NCBI RefSeq assembly: GCF_000299575.1
Contig: NZ_AMGO01000020.1
Location: forward strand, 37,905 to 101,904
Reading direction: 5' to 3'
DNA: 64,000 bases
Source of the DNA: Oceaniovalibus guishaninsula JLT2003
GTDB lineage: Bacteria; Pseudomonadota; Alphaproteobacteria; Rhodobacterales; Rhodobacteraceae
Position 1 is the first letter of the stretch. Every line of letters begins with the position of its first letter. This document shows positions 27,789 to 37,309 of this stretch, piece after piece. Both the position numbers and the translations under genes were made by a program. The notes beneath the pieces are model-generated. The model worked only from the letters and a program-made list of their open reading frames with translations. It made no database searches and was not told where the DNA came from.

Positions 27789-28787
27789 CTAGCGCCCGCA
27801 GATGCCCTGAAGCGCCACCCAGGCGCCATCGTCGAGAATCGGGCGCAGGGTGGCGGGATCGGCGCGGGGGGTCGTCGTGGCCGCGCCCGGCGACGCGGCA
27901 AGCCAGGGGGCGGGGTCGATCCCCGCTTCGGCAAAGCCCGCCGTCAGCGTCTGCGGGTCCAGCGGCAGCGGGTCCGGTTGCAGCAGATGCAGCGCATAGG
28001 CGTCGATCGCGGATTGCGGCACCGCGCCCCGCGTCAGCAATTGCAGCGCGGCGAACGGTCCGGTCGCATGCAGCATCCGCGCCAGCGGGTCGGTGTCGCG
28101 GGCGCGCAGGCGTTCGGCGGTGACGTATCCCGCCACCTGTTCGGGACCGTCATACCGTTCCAGCAACGAATGGCCAACGACGAAGATCCGGCCCGGCAGG
28201 TGTTCGGCGGTCTCGATCCCGCCGCGCACGACGACGATCTGCCCGCCGCCCCGCCCCAGCAGGCGTTCGGTCAGCCGGTCGAGCGCCGGTCGCGCCGCGT
28301 CGGCGCGGCAAGGCGGGCCGGTATAGTCGGCCATCGCGGCCAGAAGCCGCTGGCCGGTCTCGGCCCGCGCGGCCAGCGGCACGACCGACACCGCATGGCG
28401 CACCAGCGCGCCCGGCAGCCAGAGGACCGCCGACAGGACAGCGGCCAGCAGCGCCGTCCAGAGGACCGCGCCGCGCAGCCGGCCCCGACGCGGACGGCGG
28501 CGGTCGATGGCGGCGGTGAGCGTCGCCAGCGCGTCGATCATGGTTTCGTCCGAAAGCTCCAGCTCCTCTCCGGCATCGGGGCCGGGGGTGTAGAGCGCGG
28601 GCAGGGTGCCGGGATTGGTCCGCTCGATGGCCGGCAGCGACCAGTGGGCGAGCGGCCGTTCCGAGCCGTCGAGGATCGACAGCGTCGCATCCCCGAGCGA
28701 GACATAGACATCGCGCCGCTGCGCGCCACGCGCCTCGCGCCACAGGCCCGGTGCTTCGAGCCGCTGATAGCTTGTCAATGCGGTCAT
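27789..28787 (-). CDS. Membrane protein with a possible M48-like domain lacking HExxH
   Basis: A 332-residue protein. The N-terminal about 100 residues are soluble, one membrane helix follows at about residues 106-128 (GAVLWTALLAAVLSAVLWLPG), and the C-terminal domain has two Cys (GPPCRADA, ICGR). The stretch AEHLPGRIFVVGHSLLERYD followed by GPEQVAGYVTAERLRA resembles the segment of M48 metallopeptidases that reads NAF...GG.I...GLL.....EL..VLAHE..H. The HExxH zinc motif is missing at the expected place (GYVTAERL). I infer a non-catalytic derivative with modest certainty. Its stop abuts upp, tail to tail. Confidence 0.5.
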   Translation of the reverse strand: MTALTSYQRLEAPGLWREARGAQRRDVYVSLGDATLSILDGSERPLAHWSLPAIERTNPGTLPALYTPGPDAGEELELSDETMIDALATLTAAIDRRRPRRGRLRGAVLWTALLAAVLSAVLWLPGALVRHAVSVVPLAARAETGQRLLAAMADYTGPPCRADAARPALDRLTERLLGRGGGQIVVVRGGIETAEHLPGRIFVVGHSLLERYDGPEQVAGYVTAERLRARDTDPLARMLHATGPFAALQLLTRGAVPQSAIDAYALHLLQPDPLPLDPQTLTAGFAEAGIDPAPWLAASPGAATTTPRADPATLRPILDDGAWVALQGICGR

Positions 28788-28873
28788 GTGCCTGCGGGCG
28801 GTCCCGATGCCGCCATTCCCCGATCGGGCGGCACACTAGGCCGGGACGCGGATCGCTTCAATGCGCGACCGCC

Positions 28874-30499
28874 CTACAGATCGGCCGCGCGGCGGCGCAG
28901 GTCGTATTTCTGGATCTTGCCGGTGGCCGTCTTGGGCAGTTCCTGAAAGACGATGCGCGCCGGGGTCTTGAAGCCCGCCAGCCTTTCGCGCGCGAAGGCG
29001 ATCAGGGCGGCCTCGTCCACCGTCGCGCCGCGCTTGAGTTCGACGAAGGCGCACGGCACCTCGCCCCAGCGGGCATCGGGGCGCGCGACCACGGCGCAGA
29101 GCGAGACGGCCGGATGGTGCATCAGCACGCCCTCGACCTCGACCGAGCTGACGTTTTCGCCGCCCGAAATGATGATGTCCTTGGCGCGGTCCACGATCTG
29201 CATGTGGCCGTCGGGATGCCGGACGGCCAGATCGCCCGAGCGGAACCAGCCGCCATCGAAGGCGGCGCGGGTGGCGGCATCGTCGCGGTAATAGCCCTTC
29301 ATCACGCAATTGCCGCGCATCGCGATTTCCCCCTGCGCGGTCCCGTCCAGGGCGACGGGCCGGCCGACATCGTCCAGCACGGTGATTTCCTCCATCATCG
29401 GCATGCCGACGCCCTGACGGGCCTGCAGCGCCGCCCGCTGGGACGGGGGCAGGTCGTGCCATTCGGGCGACCAGGGGCATTCGGTGACGTGCCCGTGCGT
29501 TTCGGTCAGGCCGTAGACATGGGTGACGCGAAACCCCAGCCCCTCCATCGCGGCCAAGGTCGCGGCGGCGGGCGGCGCGCCGGCGGTATAGACGTGAACG
29601 GGATGGTCCATCGGGCGGCGGTCGGCCTCGTCCGCGTTGACCAGCAGGTTCAGCACGATGGGCGCGCCGCCGAAATGGGTCGCGCCCTCGTCGGCGATGG
29701 CGTCGTGGATCGCGCGGGCGGTAATGTCGCGGCAGCAGATCGCGGCACCCCCCAGCATCGGCATCGTCCAGACGTGATGCCAGCCGTTGCAGTGAAACAG
29801 CGGCACGATGGTCAGCAGCCGCGCGCGGGGCGGCAGCTGCCAGGCGACGGCGGTGCCCATCGTCATCAGATACGCGCCGCGATGCGAATAGACGACGCCC
29901 TTGGGCCGCCCGGTGGTGCCGGATGTGTAGTTGAGCGCGATGCTTTCCCATTCGTCCCGCGGCATGTGCCAGGGATGGTGCGCCGCGCCGTCGGCAAGGA
30001 ACGCGTCCCAGTCGATGTGGCGGCCGGTGGCGGTATGGCCCGCGCCGGGATCGGGCACCTCGACGATGCGGGGGGCGGGACCGTCCATCGCGGCGATGGC
30101 GGCTTCGGCCAGCGGGACGAAGGCGGTATCGCACAGGATCAGACGCGCGCCGCCGTGATCCAGGATATAGGCCACCGTATCCACGTCGAGGCGGACGTTG
30201 ATCGCGTTCAGAACCGCGCCCGCCGCCGGCACGCCGAAATGCGCGATGGCCTGCGCCGCGACGTTGGGCAGGATCGTCGCCACCACGTCGCCCGGCCCGA
30301 TGCCCGCCACCGCCAGCGCGCCCGCAAGGCGCGAGGCATCGGCATGATAGCGGGCGAATGTCCAGCGGCGGTCGCCATGCACCAGCGCCTCGGCCTGCGG
30401 AAAGACGGTGGCGGCGCGGGCGAGATGGGACAGCGGCGTCAGCGGAACGTGGTTCGCAGGATCGCGGTCAAGCCCGGTTTCGTCGTCCAGCCAGCCCAT
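28874..30499 (-). CDS. AMP-forming acyl-CoA synthetase
   Basis: A 541-residue adenylate-forming ligase that activates a carboxylic acid to its CoA ester. It has the ATP loop YTSGTTGRPKGVVYSH, the motifs VYGLTETHGH and RSGDLAVRHPDGH, the hinge GGENVSSVEVEG, and the catalytic Lys in KTATGKIQKYDL. The closest types I know are medium-chain or methylmercaptopropionyl-CoA ligases (DmdB-like), but the acid cannot be fixed from sequence. It is the last gene of a minus-strand run with fadJ- and fadA-type genes, 89 bases after the former, which suggests feeding of beta-oxidation. Confidence 0.85.
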   Translation of the reverse strand: MGWLDDETGLDRDPANHVPLTPLSHLARAATVFPQAEALVHGDRRWTFARYHADASRLAGALAVAGIGPGDVVATILPNVAAQAIAHFGVPAAGAVLNAINVRLDVDTVAYILDHGGARLILCDTAFVPLAEAAIAAMDGPAPRIVEVPDPGAGHTATGRHIDWDAFLADGAAHHPWHMPRDEWESIALNYTSGTTGRPKGVVYSHRGAYLMTMGTAVAWQLPPRARLLTIVPLFHCNGWHHVWTMPMLGGAAICCRDITARAIHDAIADEGATHFGGAPIVLNLLVNADEADRRPMDHPVHVYTAGAPPAAATLAAMEGLGFRVTHVYGLTETHGHVTECPWSPEWHDLPPSQRAALQARQGVGMPMMEEITVLDDVGRPVALDGTAQGEIAMRGNCVMKGYYRDDAATRAAFDGGWFRSGDLAVRHPDGHMQIVDRAKDIIISGGENVSSVEVEGVLMHHPAVSLCAVVARPDARWGEVPCAFVELKRGATVDEAALIAFARERLAGFKTPARIVFQELPKTATGKIQKYDLRRRAADL

Positions 30500-30588
30500 G
30501 CGCGCGCCCCCCTGTCGGATGGCCCGAGTATTCGCGCATGGGCAGGTATTGCAAGGGCCGGGCGCGTCGGCACGCCCGGCCCGCCGCG

Positions 30589-32793
30589 TCAGGCCGCCCG
30601 TGCAGCCGCGCCGCCGCCGAAGCGGCCATAGAAGATCGTCCCGTCATCCGCGATCCGGCGCAGCAGGTCGGGGGCGGCGAAGCGCGCGCCGTACTCCCGT
30701 TCCAGCGTCTCGCAGATGGCCACCGCGCGGGCGGGTCCAATCATGTCGAGCCAGCCGAAGGGGCCGCCCGACCAGGGCGCGAAGCCCCATCCCAGCACCG
30801 CGCCGACATCGCCTTCGCGGATATCCTCCAGCACGCCCTGTTCGAACGCGCGGACGGCTTCGAGCACCTGCGCCATCATCAGGCGGTGCTGCACGCGGGT
30901 TAGGTCCGGCTGGTCGCCGGCAACGGGATACTGCCCTTCTAGGCCGTCCCACAGCAGACCGCGCTTGCCCTTGTCGTCATAGGTGTAGAAGCCCGCGCCG
31001 GCCTTGCGGCCCAGACGGCCCTGATCGGCCAGCCAGAACAGAACCTCGTCCACCTCGGCGTCGGGATAGGCGTCGCCCATCCCGGCGCGCGTGGCCTTGG
31101 CGATCTTGACGCCCAGGTCGATACTGGTCTCGTCCACCAGTTGCAGCGGCCCCAGCGGAAAGCCTAGCAGCTTGGCCGCGTTCTCGATCAGGGCAGGCTC
31201 GACCCCTTCCTTCACCATCCGCACGCCTTCGTTGATGTAGGGGATGATGCAGCGGTTGGCGTAGAAGAAGCGCGCATCGTTGACGACGATGGGCGTCTTG
31301 CGGATCTGGCGCACGAAATCCAGCGCCTTGGCGACGGCCCGGTCGCCCGTCGCCTCGCCCTTGATGATCTCCACCAGCAGCATCTTGTCCACGGGGCTGA
31401 AGAAGTGGATGCCGATGAAGTTTCCGGCATCCTTGCTGGCCTTGGCGAGTTCGCCGATCGGCAGGGTCGAGGTGTTGGTGGCGAAGATGCAATCCGCATC
31501 CGTCACCGCATCGACGGCTTTCGTTACCTGAGCCTTGACGCCGATATCCTCGAACACCGCCTCGACGATCAGGTCGCACCCTTTCAGCGCCTCGTAATCG
31601 GTGGTGGCGGTGATGCGCCCCATGACCTGCGCCTTCTTTTCGGGCGTCACCTTCTTGCGCTGGATCCCCTTGTCTAGCAGCGATTCGGAATGGGCGCGGC
31701 CCCGGTCGGCGGCGTCCTGGTCCTGGTCCAGCAGCACCACGTCGATCCCGGCATTGGCGGCGACATAGGCGATGCCCGCGCCCATCATGCCCGCGCCCAG
31801 CACGCCCAGCCGGCGCACCGACTGGTCGGGCGCGTCGGGGCGGTTGGCGCCCTTTTCAAGCGCCTGCTTGTTGATGAACAGGCTGCGGATCATCGCGGTG
31901 CTGGTCGGATCCATCAGGACCGACGTGAACCAGCGCGCCTCGATCTTCAGCGCCGTGTCGAACGGCACGAGCGCGCCTTCGTAGATCGCCGACAGCAGCG
32001 CCCTGGCGGCCGGAAAGACGCCCTGGGTCTGGCCGTTGACCATCGCCGAGGCGCCCACGAAGGTCATGAAGCCCGCCGGATGATAGGGCGCGCCGCCCGG
32101 CATTTTCCAGCCCTTCTGATCCCAGGGCTTGACGATGTCGGCGGGGCCGGCATTCAGCACCCAGTCCTTCGCCGCCTGCATCAGATCGTTCGCGGGAACC
32201 ACGGCGTCGATCAGCCCGGCGGATTTGGCGCGGGCGGGATCCAGCATCTTGCCTTCCAGCAGGACGGGGGCCGCGGCCATCGCGCCCACCATGCGCGAAT
32301 AGCGCGTCGTGCCGCCGCCGCCGGGGAAAAGGCCCACCATGATCTCGGGCAGACCGATGCGGCCCTTGCCCTCGGCCATGACGCGGTGATGGCAGGCCAG
32401 CGCGATTTCCGTTCCGATCCCGGCGGCGAGGCCCGGAATGGCGCAGGCCACGGGTTTGCCGCCCTTGTTGGTCTTGGGGTCGGCACCCGCGCGTTCCAGC
32501 TTGCGCAGGATGCGGTGGCCTTCCATCGTGAAGTCGAAAAGCGCCCGCGCGGGATCGTCGCCCGCCTGGTCGCGGATCGTCGCCAGCACGTTCAGATCCA
32601 TGCCGCCGGCGAAATCCTTCTTGCCGCTGGTGATGACGATGCCCTTGACGGCATCGTCCGACAGCGCGTCGTCGAGCAGCGCCTCGACCGTGGCGAAGGC
32701 ATCGCGCGACAGGACGTTCATCGACTTGCCCGGAACGTCCCAGGTGATGATCGCGACGCCGTCGGCGTCCTTCTGCATCGTGAAATCGGTCAT
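30589..32793 (-). CDS. Enoyl-CoA hydratase / 3-hydroxyacyl-CoA dehydrogenase
   Basis: A 734-residue FadB/FadJ-type protein catalysing hydration and dehydrogenation in beta-oxidation. The crotonase part (about 1-200) has KKDFAGGMDLNVLATI and GLPEIMVGLFPGGGGTTRYS. The NAD-binding Rossmann part begins at about residue 330 with RRLGVLGAGMMGAGIAYVAA, and the 3-hydroxyacyl domain has NTSTLPIGELAKA and GIHFFSPVDKMLLVEI. Start ATG 32793 gives the normal N-terminus. It follows the thiolase gene by 11 bases, and together they form the multienzyme pair. Confidence 0.92.
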   Translation of the reverse strand: MTDFTMQKDADGVAIITWDVPGKSMNVLSRDAFATVEALLDDALSDDAVKGIVITSGKKDFAGGMDLNVLATIRDQAGDDPARALFDFTMEGHRILRKLERAGADPKTNKGGKPVACAIPGLAAGIGTEIALACHHRVMAEGKGRIGLPEIMVGLFPGGGGTTRYSRMVGAMAAAPVLLEGKMLDPARAKSAGLIDAVVPANDLMQAAKDWVLNAGPADIVKPWDQKGWKMPGGAPYHPAGFMTFVGASAMVNGQTQGVFPAARALLSAIYEGALVPFDTALKIEARWFTSVLMDPTSTAMIRSLFINKQALEKGANRPDAPDQSVRRLGVLGAGMMGAGIAYVAANAGIDVVLLDQDQDAADRGRAHSESLLDKGIQRKKVTPEKKAQVMGRITATTDYEALKGCDLIVEAVFEDIGVKAQVTKAVDAVTDADCIFATNTSTLPIGELAKASKDAGNFIGIHFFSPVDKMLLVEIIKGEATGDRAVAKALDFVRQIRKTPIVVNDARFFYANRCIIPYINEGVRMVKEGVEPALIENAAKLLGFPLGPLQLVDETSIDLGVKIAKATRAGMGDAYPDAEVDEVLFWLADQGRLGRKAGAGFYTYDDKGKRGLLWDGLEGQYPVAGDQPDLTRVQHRLMMAQVLEAVRAFEQGVLEDIREGDVGAVLGWGFAPWSGGPFGWLDMIGPARAVAICETLEREYGARFAAPDLLRRIADDGTIFYGRFGGGAAARAA

Positions 32794-32804
32794 GTCCGGT
32801 CTCC

Positions 32805-34016
32805 TCACACACGTTCCAGGATGGTCGCGGCGCCCATGCCGCTGGCGATGCAAAGCGTGGCAAGGCCCGTCTCGCGGTCGGTCCGTTCCATTTCGTCCAG
32901 CAGGATCCCGAGGATCATCGCGCCGGTGGCGCCCAGCGGATGGCCCATCGCGATGGCCCCGCCATTGGGGTTCAGCCGCGCCGGGTCGATGTCGAACGCC
33001 TGCATGAAGCGCAGCACGACCGATGCGAAGGCCTCGTTTACCTCGAACAGGTCGATGTCGTTTATCTCCATGCCCGATTCGCGCAGGATCTTCTCGGTCA
33101 CGGGGACGGGGCCGGTCAGCATGATCGTGGGATCGGTGCCGATCTTGGCGGTGGCGCGGATGCGGGCGCGCGGTTTCAGCCCGCGCGCTTCGCCCCATTC
33201 GCGGCTGGCGACCAGAATGCCCGCCGCGCCGTCCACGATGCCCGACGAATTGCCGGCATGATGGATATGCCGGATGCGTTCCAGATGCGGGTATTTCATC
33301 ATCGCGATGCGGTCGAAGCCGGGCATCGTCTCGCCCATATCCTTGAAGGACGGGTTCAGCGCGCCCAGGCTCTGCATGTCGGTGCCGGGGCGCATGTATT
33401 CGTCATGCGCGAGGATGGTCAGCCCGTTGATGTCGCGCACCGGGATCACCGATCCGTCGAAGCGGCCTTCCTCCCAGGCTTGTGCCGCGCGCTTCTGGCT
33501 TTCGACGGCGAAGGCGTCGGCATCGTCGCGGCTGAACCCGTATTCGGTGGCGATGAGGTCGGCGCTGATCCCCTGCGGGACGAAATAGGTCTTCATCGCG
33601 ATGGACGGATCGACAGCGATGGCGGCGCCGTCGCTGCCCATCGGCACGCGGCCCATCATCTCGACCCCGCCGGCGATATAGGCCTGGCCGCTGCCGCCGC
33701 GCACCTGGGCCGCGGCCATGTTCACCGCCTCCATCCCGCTGGCGCAGAAGCGGTTGATGCTGACGCCGGGGATGCTTTCGTCCAGATCCGACGCCAGAAC
33801 CGCCGTCCGCGCAAGGCAGCCGCCCTGTTCGCCGATCTGCGTGACGTTGCCCCAGATCACGTCCTCGACCGCATGCCCGTCCAGGCCATTGCGGTCCTTG
33901 AGCGCGTTCAGCACCACGGCCGACAGGCGTGCCGACGTCACCTCGTGCAGGGCGCCGTCCTTGCGGCCCTTGCCGCGCGGGGTGCGGATTGCGTCGTAGA
34001 TATAGGCGTCGGTCAT
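32805..34016 (-). CDS. Acetyl-CoA acyltransferase (thiolase)
   Basis: A 403-residue thiolase that cleaves 3-ketoacyl-CoA in the last step of beta-oxidation. The nucleophile Cys is in INRFCASGMEAVNMAA, the His-containing motif is NPNGGAIAMGHPLGATGA, and the second active-site Cys is in TLCIASGMGAATI, all in family positions. The opening MTDAYIYDAIRTPRGKGRKDG supports ATG 34016, which overlaps the GST stop. The FadA/AcaT-type substrate range is unknown. Confidence 0.92.
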   Translation of the reverse strand: MTDAYIYDAIRTPRGKGRKDGALHEVTSARLSAVVLNALKDRNGLDGHAVEDVIWGNVTQIGEQGGCLARTAVLASDLDESIPGVSINRFCASGMEAVNMAAAQVRGGSGQAYIAGGVEMMGRVPMGSDGAAIAVDPSIAMKTYFVPQGISADLIATEYGFSRDDADAFAVESQKRAAQAWEEGRFDGSVIPVRDINGLTILAHDEYMRPGTDMQSLGALNPSFKDMGETMPGFDRIAMMKYPHLERIRHIHHAGNSSGIVDGAAGILVASREWGEARGLKPRARIRATAKIGTDPTIMLTGPVPVTEKILRESGMEINDIDLFEVNEAFASVVLRFMQAFDIDPARLNPNGGAIAMGHPLGATGAMILGILLDEMERTDRETGLATLCIASGMGAATILERV

Positions 34017-34648
34017 GTCGATCCTCCTTCGTCCGCGGAACGCGGCATCAAGTCGTAGGGGTGCTTCCAGCCGGGCAGGGCGGCGATGCAGGTCAGCCAG
34101 CGGTCGATCGCCGGCCAGTCGGCGCGCGCAAAGCCGAACGGTTCTTCGTAGAACAGATAGCCGCAACAGGCGGTGTCGGCGATGGTGACGGCATCGCCCA
34201 CGATCCAGTCGCGGTCCTTGAGATGCGCGTCGAGGACGGCATAGGCCGCGCGCAGGCGGGCCTGCATGAAGTCGATGACCGGCTGGGGGCGCTTTTCGGG
34301 CGGCACGAAGTTCATCAGGAACCGCGTCATGCCCGCCTGGCCCGACAGCTTGTGATTGTCCCACAGGATCCAGCGCAGCAGTTCCAGACGGTCGGGATGG
34401 CCCAGCCTGCCACTGCGGTCCACGACGTATTGCTGAATGGCGCCCGACTGGGTCAGCGTCAGGTCGCCGTCCACCATGACCGGCACCTCGCCCATCGGGT
34501 TGAGGCGGCTGCGGTAATCGTCGCCGCGCGTTTCGCCGTTGAAGAAATCGACGAAACGCGGCCGCCAGTTCATCCCGGCCAGCTCGAGGCTGAGCGCGGC
34601 CTTGTAGGCGTTGCCGCTTTCGCCGAAGCAATAGAGGTCGATACTCAT
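34013..34648 (-). CDS. Glutathione S-transferase family protein
   Basis: A 211-residue protein with a thioredoxin-like N-terminal domain (IDLYCFGESGNAYKAALSLE, and NPMGEVPVMVDGDLTLTQSGAI for the glutathione cis-Pro and Gln-Ser site) and an all-helical C-terminal domain with DWIVGDAVTIADTACCGYLF. It sits inside the beta-oxidation cluster, overlapping the thiolase start, so it may act on a CoA pathway intermediate or on toxic by-products. That role is inferred from position only. Confidence 0.85.
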   Translation of the reverse strand: MSIDLYCFGESGNAYKAALSLELAGMNWRPRFVDFFNGETRGDDYRSRLNPMGEVPVMVDGDLTLTQSGAIQQYVVDRSGRLGHPDRLELLRWILWDNHKLSGQAGMTRFLMNFVPPEKRPQPVIDFMQARLRAAYAVLDAHLKDRDWIVGDAVTIADTACCGYLFYEEPFGFARADWPAIDRWLTCIAALPGWKHPYDLMPRSADEGGST

Positions 34649-34674
34649 CGTGGCGCCCTTTGCATGAAGCGGAC

Positions 34675-34725
34675 CGGGGGTTTCACACCCCAGGACCCCC
34701 GTGGGGTATTTTCGGAAAGATGAAG
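34675..34725 (+). repeat. Dispersed Rhodobacteraceae-type repeat, copy a
   Basis: A GC-rich inverted part (GGGGGTTTCACACCCC and CCCCCGTGGGG) is followed by a core of the form GGGGTATTTTC then GGAAAGATGAAG (34703-34725). Four more copies of the core occur in the window. Confidence 0.75.
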
Positions 34726-34871
34726 AACGGTAACGCGATGTTAAGGGCGACCGGTCCAGCATGGCGCTGCGGTACAGGCTGGGGAGCCGATGACCGCGAA
34801 AGGTGAAGACGCCGCCCCGGCCCGCGCTTTCCGATGCCGAAGGGCAGGTCGGTCGCGGGGGGCGGGGCGGT

Positions 34872-34903
34872 TTCATCTTTCTTCAAATACCCTCGCGCCG
34901 AAG
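34872..34903 (-). repeat. Dispersed repeat, copy b (inverted)
   Basis: Read on the minus strand it is CCTTCGGCGCGAGGGTATTT followed by GAAGAAAGATGAA. It is almost identical to copy d near 46.7 kb, including the CCTTCGGCG flank. Confidence 0.75.
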
Positions 34904-34957
34904 GCGTCCGCCGGTGCCGCGCGCGTGGACCGGGCCGCCGATGCGCCGGGGTTTCCA

Positions 34958-36736
34958 TCAGAAACCGGCCGCGTCCAGGTCCATCACCGGGGCCGCGCCG
35001 CTTTGGATGCGGGCCAGGTGCAGTGCCGTCGCGGGAAGCTGGCGGGCCATGTAGTAGCGTCCCGTCGCCAGCTTGGCGCGATGGAAGTCCGCATCGGACG
35101 CGCCGCCGTCCAGTGCCGCCTGCGCCGCGCGGGCCATGCGCGCCCACATCAGCCCCAGGCAGACATGGCCGAAAAGGTGCATGAAGTCATAGCTGCCCGC
35201 CAGCGCGTTTTCGGGATCCTTCATGCCGTTTTGCATGAACCACGTCGCGGCGGCCTGCAAATCCTTGCTCGATGCCTTCAGCGGGTCGAAGAAATCGGCC
35301 TTGATAGCGGCGTTGCCCTCGTTCTCCTTCAAGAAATCCTTCACCATCTGGAAGAACGCCATCACCGTCTTGCCGCCGTTCAGCCCCAGCTTGCGCCCGA
35401 CCAGATCGAGCGACTGGATGCCGTTGGTGCCTTCGTAGATCATCGTGATACGGGCATCGCGGACAAATTGTTCCAGCCCCCATTCGCGCACGAAACCGCT
35501 GCCGCCCAGCGTCTGCTGCGCCAGCACCGTCGTCTCGAACCCCTTGTCGGTCAGGAAGCCCTTCAGCACCGGGGTCAGCAGCGACACCATCGCCTCGGCT
35601 TCGGCATCGTCGCGGCGGCGCGCGGCGTCGATCAGCGACGCGGCCCAGAGGACGAAGGCGCGCGCGGCCTCGACGAAGCTTTTCTGGTGCAGCAGGTTCC
35701 GGCGCACGTCGGGGTGAACGATGATCGGATCGGCAGGGCCGTCGGGATTCTGCGCGCCGGTCACGTCGCGCCCCTGAAGCCGGTCATGCGCGAAGGCGGC
35801 GGCGTTCTGGTAGGCGACGACGCCCTGCGCATAGCCTTGCAGCCCGACGCCGATCCGCGCCTCGTTCATCATGGTGAACATGGCGCGCATGCCCTTGTGC
35901 TTCTCGCCCAGCAGCCAGCCGGTCGCGCCGTCGTAGTTCATCACGCAGGTGGCGTTGCCGTGAATGCCCATCTTGCGCTCCAGCCCGCCGCAGGACAGCG
36001 CGTTGCGATCCCCCAGGCTGCCGTCGTCGTTCACAAGGAACTTCGGAACGATGAACAGGCTGATGCCCTTCACGCCCTCGGGGCCGCCCGGAATGCGCGC
36101 CAGAACCAGATGCACGATGTTGTCGGTCAGGTCGTGTTCGCCGGCCGAGATCCAGATCTTCTGGCCGGTGATGCGATAGGTGCCGTCGTCCTGCGGTTCG
36201 GCGCGGGTGCGGATCAGCCCCAGATCGGTGCCGCATTGGGGTTCGGTCAGGTTCATCGTGCCCGACCACGATCCCTCGACCATGTTCGGCAGATACATCG
36301 CCTTCTGCGCGTCGGTCCCGTGGGTGTGGATGGCGTTATAGGCCCCGTGGCTGAGGCCCTGATACATGTTGAACGCCATGTTGGCGCTGACGAACATCTC
36401 GCCCACGGCCGAGTTCAGCAGATAGGGCATTCCCTGGCCGCCATAATCCGGGTCGCAATCCAGCCCGATCCAGCCGCCGTCGCGCATCTGGTCATAGGCG
36501 GCGCGGAATCCCTCGGGCGTGCGCACGACGCCGTTTTCCAGCGTGCAGCCCTGTTCGTCGCCCACCGCGTTCAGCGGCGCCAGCACGTTCTCGGCCAGCT
36601 TGCCCGCCTCGCCCAGGATCGCGGCGGTGAAGTCGCGATCCAGATCCGCATAGCCCGGAATGGCGCTGGACCCGATATCGAGAACCTCGTGCAGAAGAAA
36701 CTGCATGTCCTTCACGGGGGCGTTGTAGACGGGCAT
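34958..36736 (-). CDS. Acyl-CoA dehydrogenase, long form
   Basis: A 592-residue FAD enzyme introducing the first double bond in beta-oxidation. It is the extended bacterial type with an extra C-terminal domain (about residues 470-592). Motifs include [17 protein letters not shown] for FAD binding, [23 protein letters not shown], and [17 protein letters not shown], where the Glu of YEGTN is the catalytic base. The usual opening [18 protein letters not shown] supports ATG 36736. It lies 24 bases after the MerR gene, so the regulator and enzyme share a transcript. Confidence 0.92.
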   Translation of the reverse strand: MPVYNAPVKDMQFLLHEVLDIGSSAIPGYADLDRDFTAAILGEAGKLAENVLAPLNAVGDEQGCTLENGVVRTPEGFRAAYDQMRDGGWIGLDCDPDYGGQGMPYLLNSAVGEMFVSANMAFNMYQGLSHGAYNAIHTHGTDAQKAMYLPNMVEGSWSGTMNLTEPQCGTDLGLIRTRAEPQDDGTYRITGQKIWISAGEHDLTDNIVHLVLARIPGGPEGVKGISLFIVPKFLVNDDGSLGDRNALSCGGLERKMGIHGNATCVMNYDGATGWLLGEKHKGMRAMFTMMNEARIGVGLQGYAQGVVAYQNAAAFAHDRLQGRDVTGAQNPDGPADPIIVHPDVRRNLLHQKSFVEAARAFVLWAASLIDAARRRDDAEAEAMVSLLTPVLKGFLTDKGFETTVLAQQTLGGSGFVREWGLEQFVRDARITMIYEGTNGIQSLDLVGRKLGLNGGKTVMAFFQMVKDFLKENEGNAAIKADFFDPLKASSKDLQAAATWFMQNGMKDPENALAGSYDFMHLFGHVCLGLMWARMARAAQAALDGGASDADFHRAKLATGRYYMARQLPATALHLARIQSGAAPVMDLDAAGF

Positions 36737-36760
36737 CGGCGGCTCCTTGCGGGGTTGGGT

Positions 36761-37156
36761 TCAGGCGGCGTCGGTGCGGCGCAGCTCTTCGAGCTTGCGC
36801 GCTCCCCAGTCGAGCTGGGCGCGAAGGTCGGTGATGGCCGCGTCCAGTTCTTCCTGGCGGCGTTCCATGTCCGCCAGATGGACCTTCGCGATCTCGCAGG
36901 CGCGCGACAATTGCAGTTCCTGCTTGTCGTCGGCATCGTAGAGGTCGAGCAGCTGGCGGATTTCTTCCAGACTGAAGCCGAAGCGCTTGCCGCGAAGGAT
37001 CAGCGTCAGACGCGCGCGGTCGCGGCGGGTGAAAAGGCGCTTCTGGCCTTCGCGGATCGGCGACAGCAATTCCTTGGCCTCGTAAAAGCGCAAGGTCCGG
37101 GGCGTCACCTGATAGGTTTCGCACATCTGCCTGATCGTCATCACCGGGTCGTTCAT
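36761..37156 (-). CDS. MerR-family regulator of the beta-oxidation cluster
   Basis: A 131-residue regulator. The winged-helix domain (MTIRQMCETYQVTPRTLRFYEAKEL, then LFTRRDRARLTLILRGKRFG) is followed by a long dimerisation coiled coil (about residues 75-125), with no metal-binding Cys and no effector domain. That is the build of LiuR-type regulators of fatty or branched-chain acid catabolism. Start ATG 37156 is chosen over ATG 37213 because the predicted -10 box lies at 37210-37205, downstream of the latter, and because an AAGGA site precedes 37156. It leads the dehydrogenase gene and is probably autoregulated. Confidence 0.85.
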   Translation of the reverse strand: MNDPVMTIRQMCETYQVTPRTLRFYEAKELLSPIREGQKRLFTRRDRARLTLILRGKRFGFSLEEIRQLLDLYDADDKQELQLSRACEIAKVHLADMERRQEELDAAITDLRAQLDWGARKLEELRRTDAA

Positions 37157-37204
37157 CTTGTGTCCTTCCAAGGCGGCATGGGCCTCAGATGTGTTCCGAA
37201 TCAT

Positions 37205-37235
37205 CTGATACAACCGTGCCTTACGTTCACGTAAG
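37205..37235 (-). promoter_or_regulatory. MerR-type promoter with perfect dyad operator
   Basis: On the minus strand CTTACG (37235-37230) and TATCAG (37210-37205) are 19 bases apart, the stretched spacing typical of MerR promoters. A perfect dyad TTACGTTCACGTAA (37221-37234; six-base arms, two-base gap) overlaps the -35 box and the spacer. The predicted start is about 40 bases upstream of the regulator's ATG at 37156. Confidence 0.7.
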
Positions 37236-37309
37236 CGGGACGTCGCGTCATCCCACCGACAACCGCGCTGAAGCCCGAACCGACGCCCGATGCAAGCCCC
37301 GAGGGCGCG

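Larger units (their letters stand above)
34649..34957. other. 309-base gene-free gap carrying two repeat copies
   Basis: No credible gene lies on either strand between the GST start and the acyl-CoA dehydrogenase stop. The gap holds one dispersed repeat on the plus strand (34675-34725) and a second, inverted one (34872-34903). Open frames crossing it are GC-driven and lack ribosome sites. It separates the dehydrogenase gene from the GST-thiolase-fadJ group and may attenuate read-through. Confidence 0.7.

Noticed and set aside
37157..37213. Upstream ATG at 37213 for the MerR regulator
   Set aside because: It would lie upstream of the predicted -10 box and has no ribosome site, whereas ATG 37156 has both a leader and an AAGGA site.
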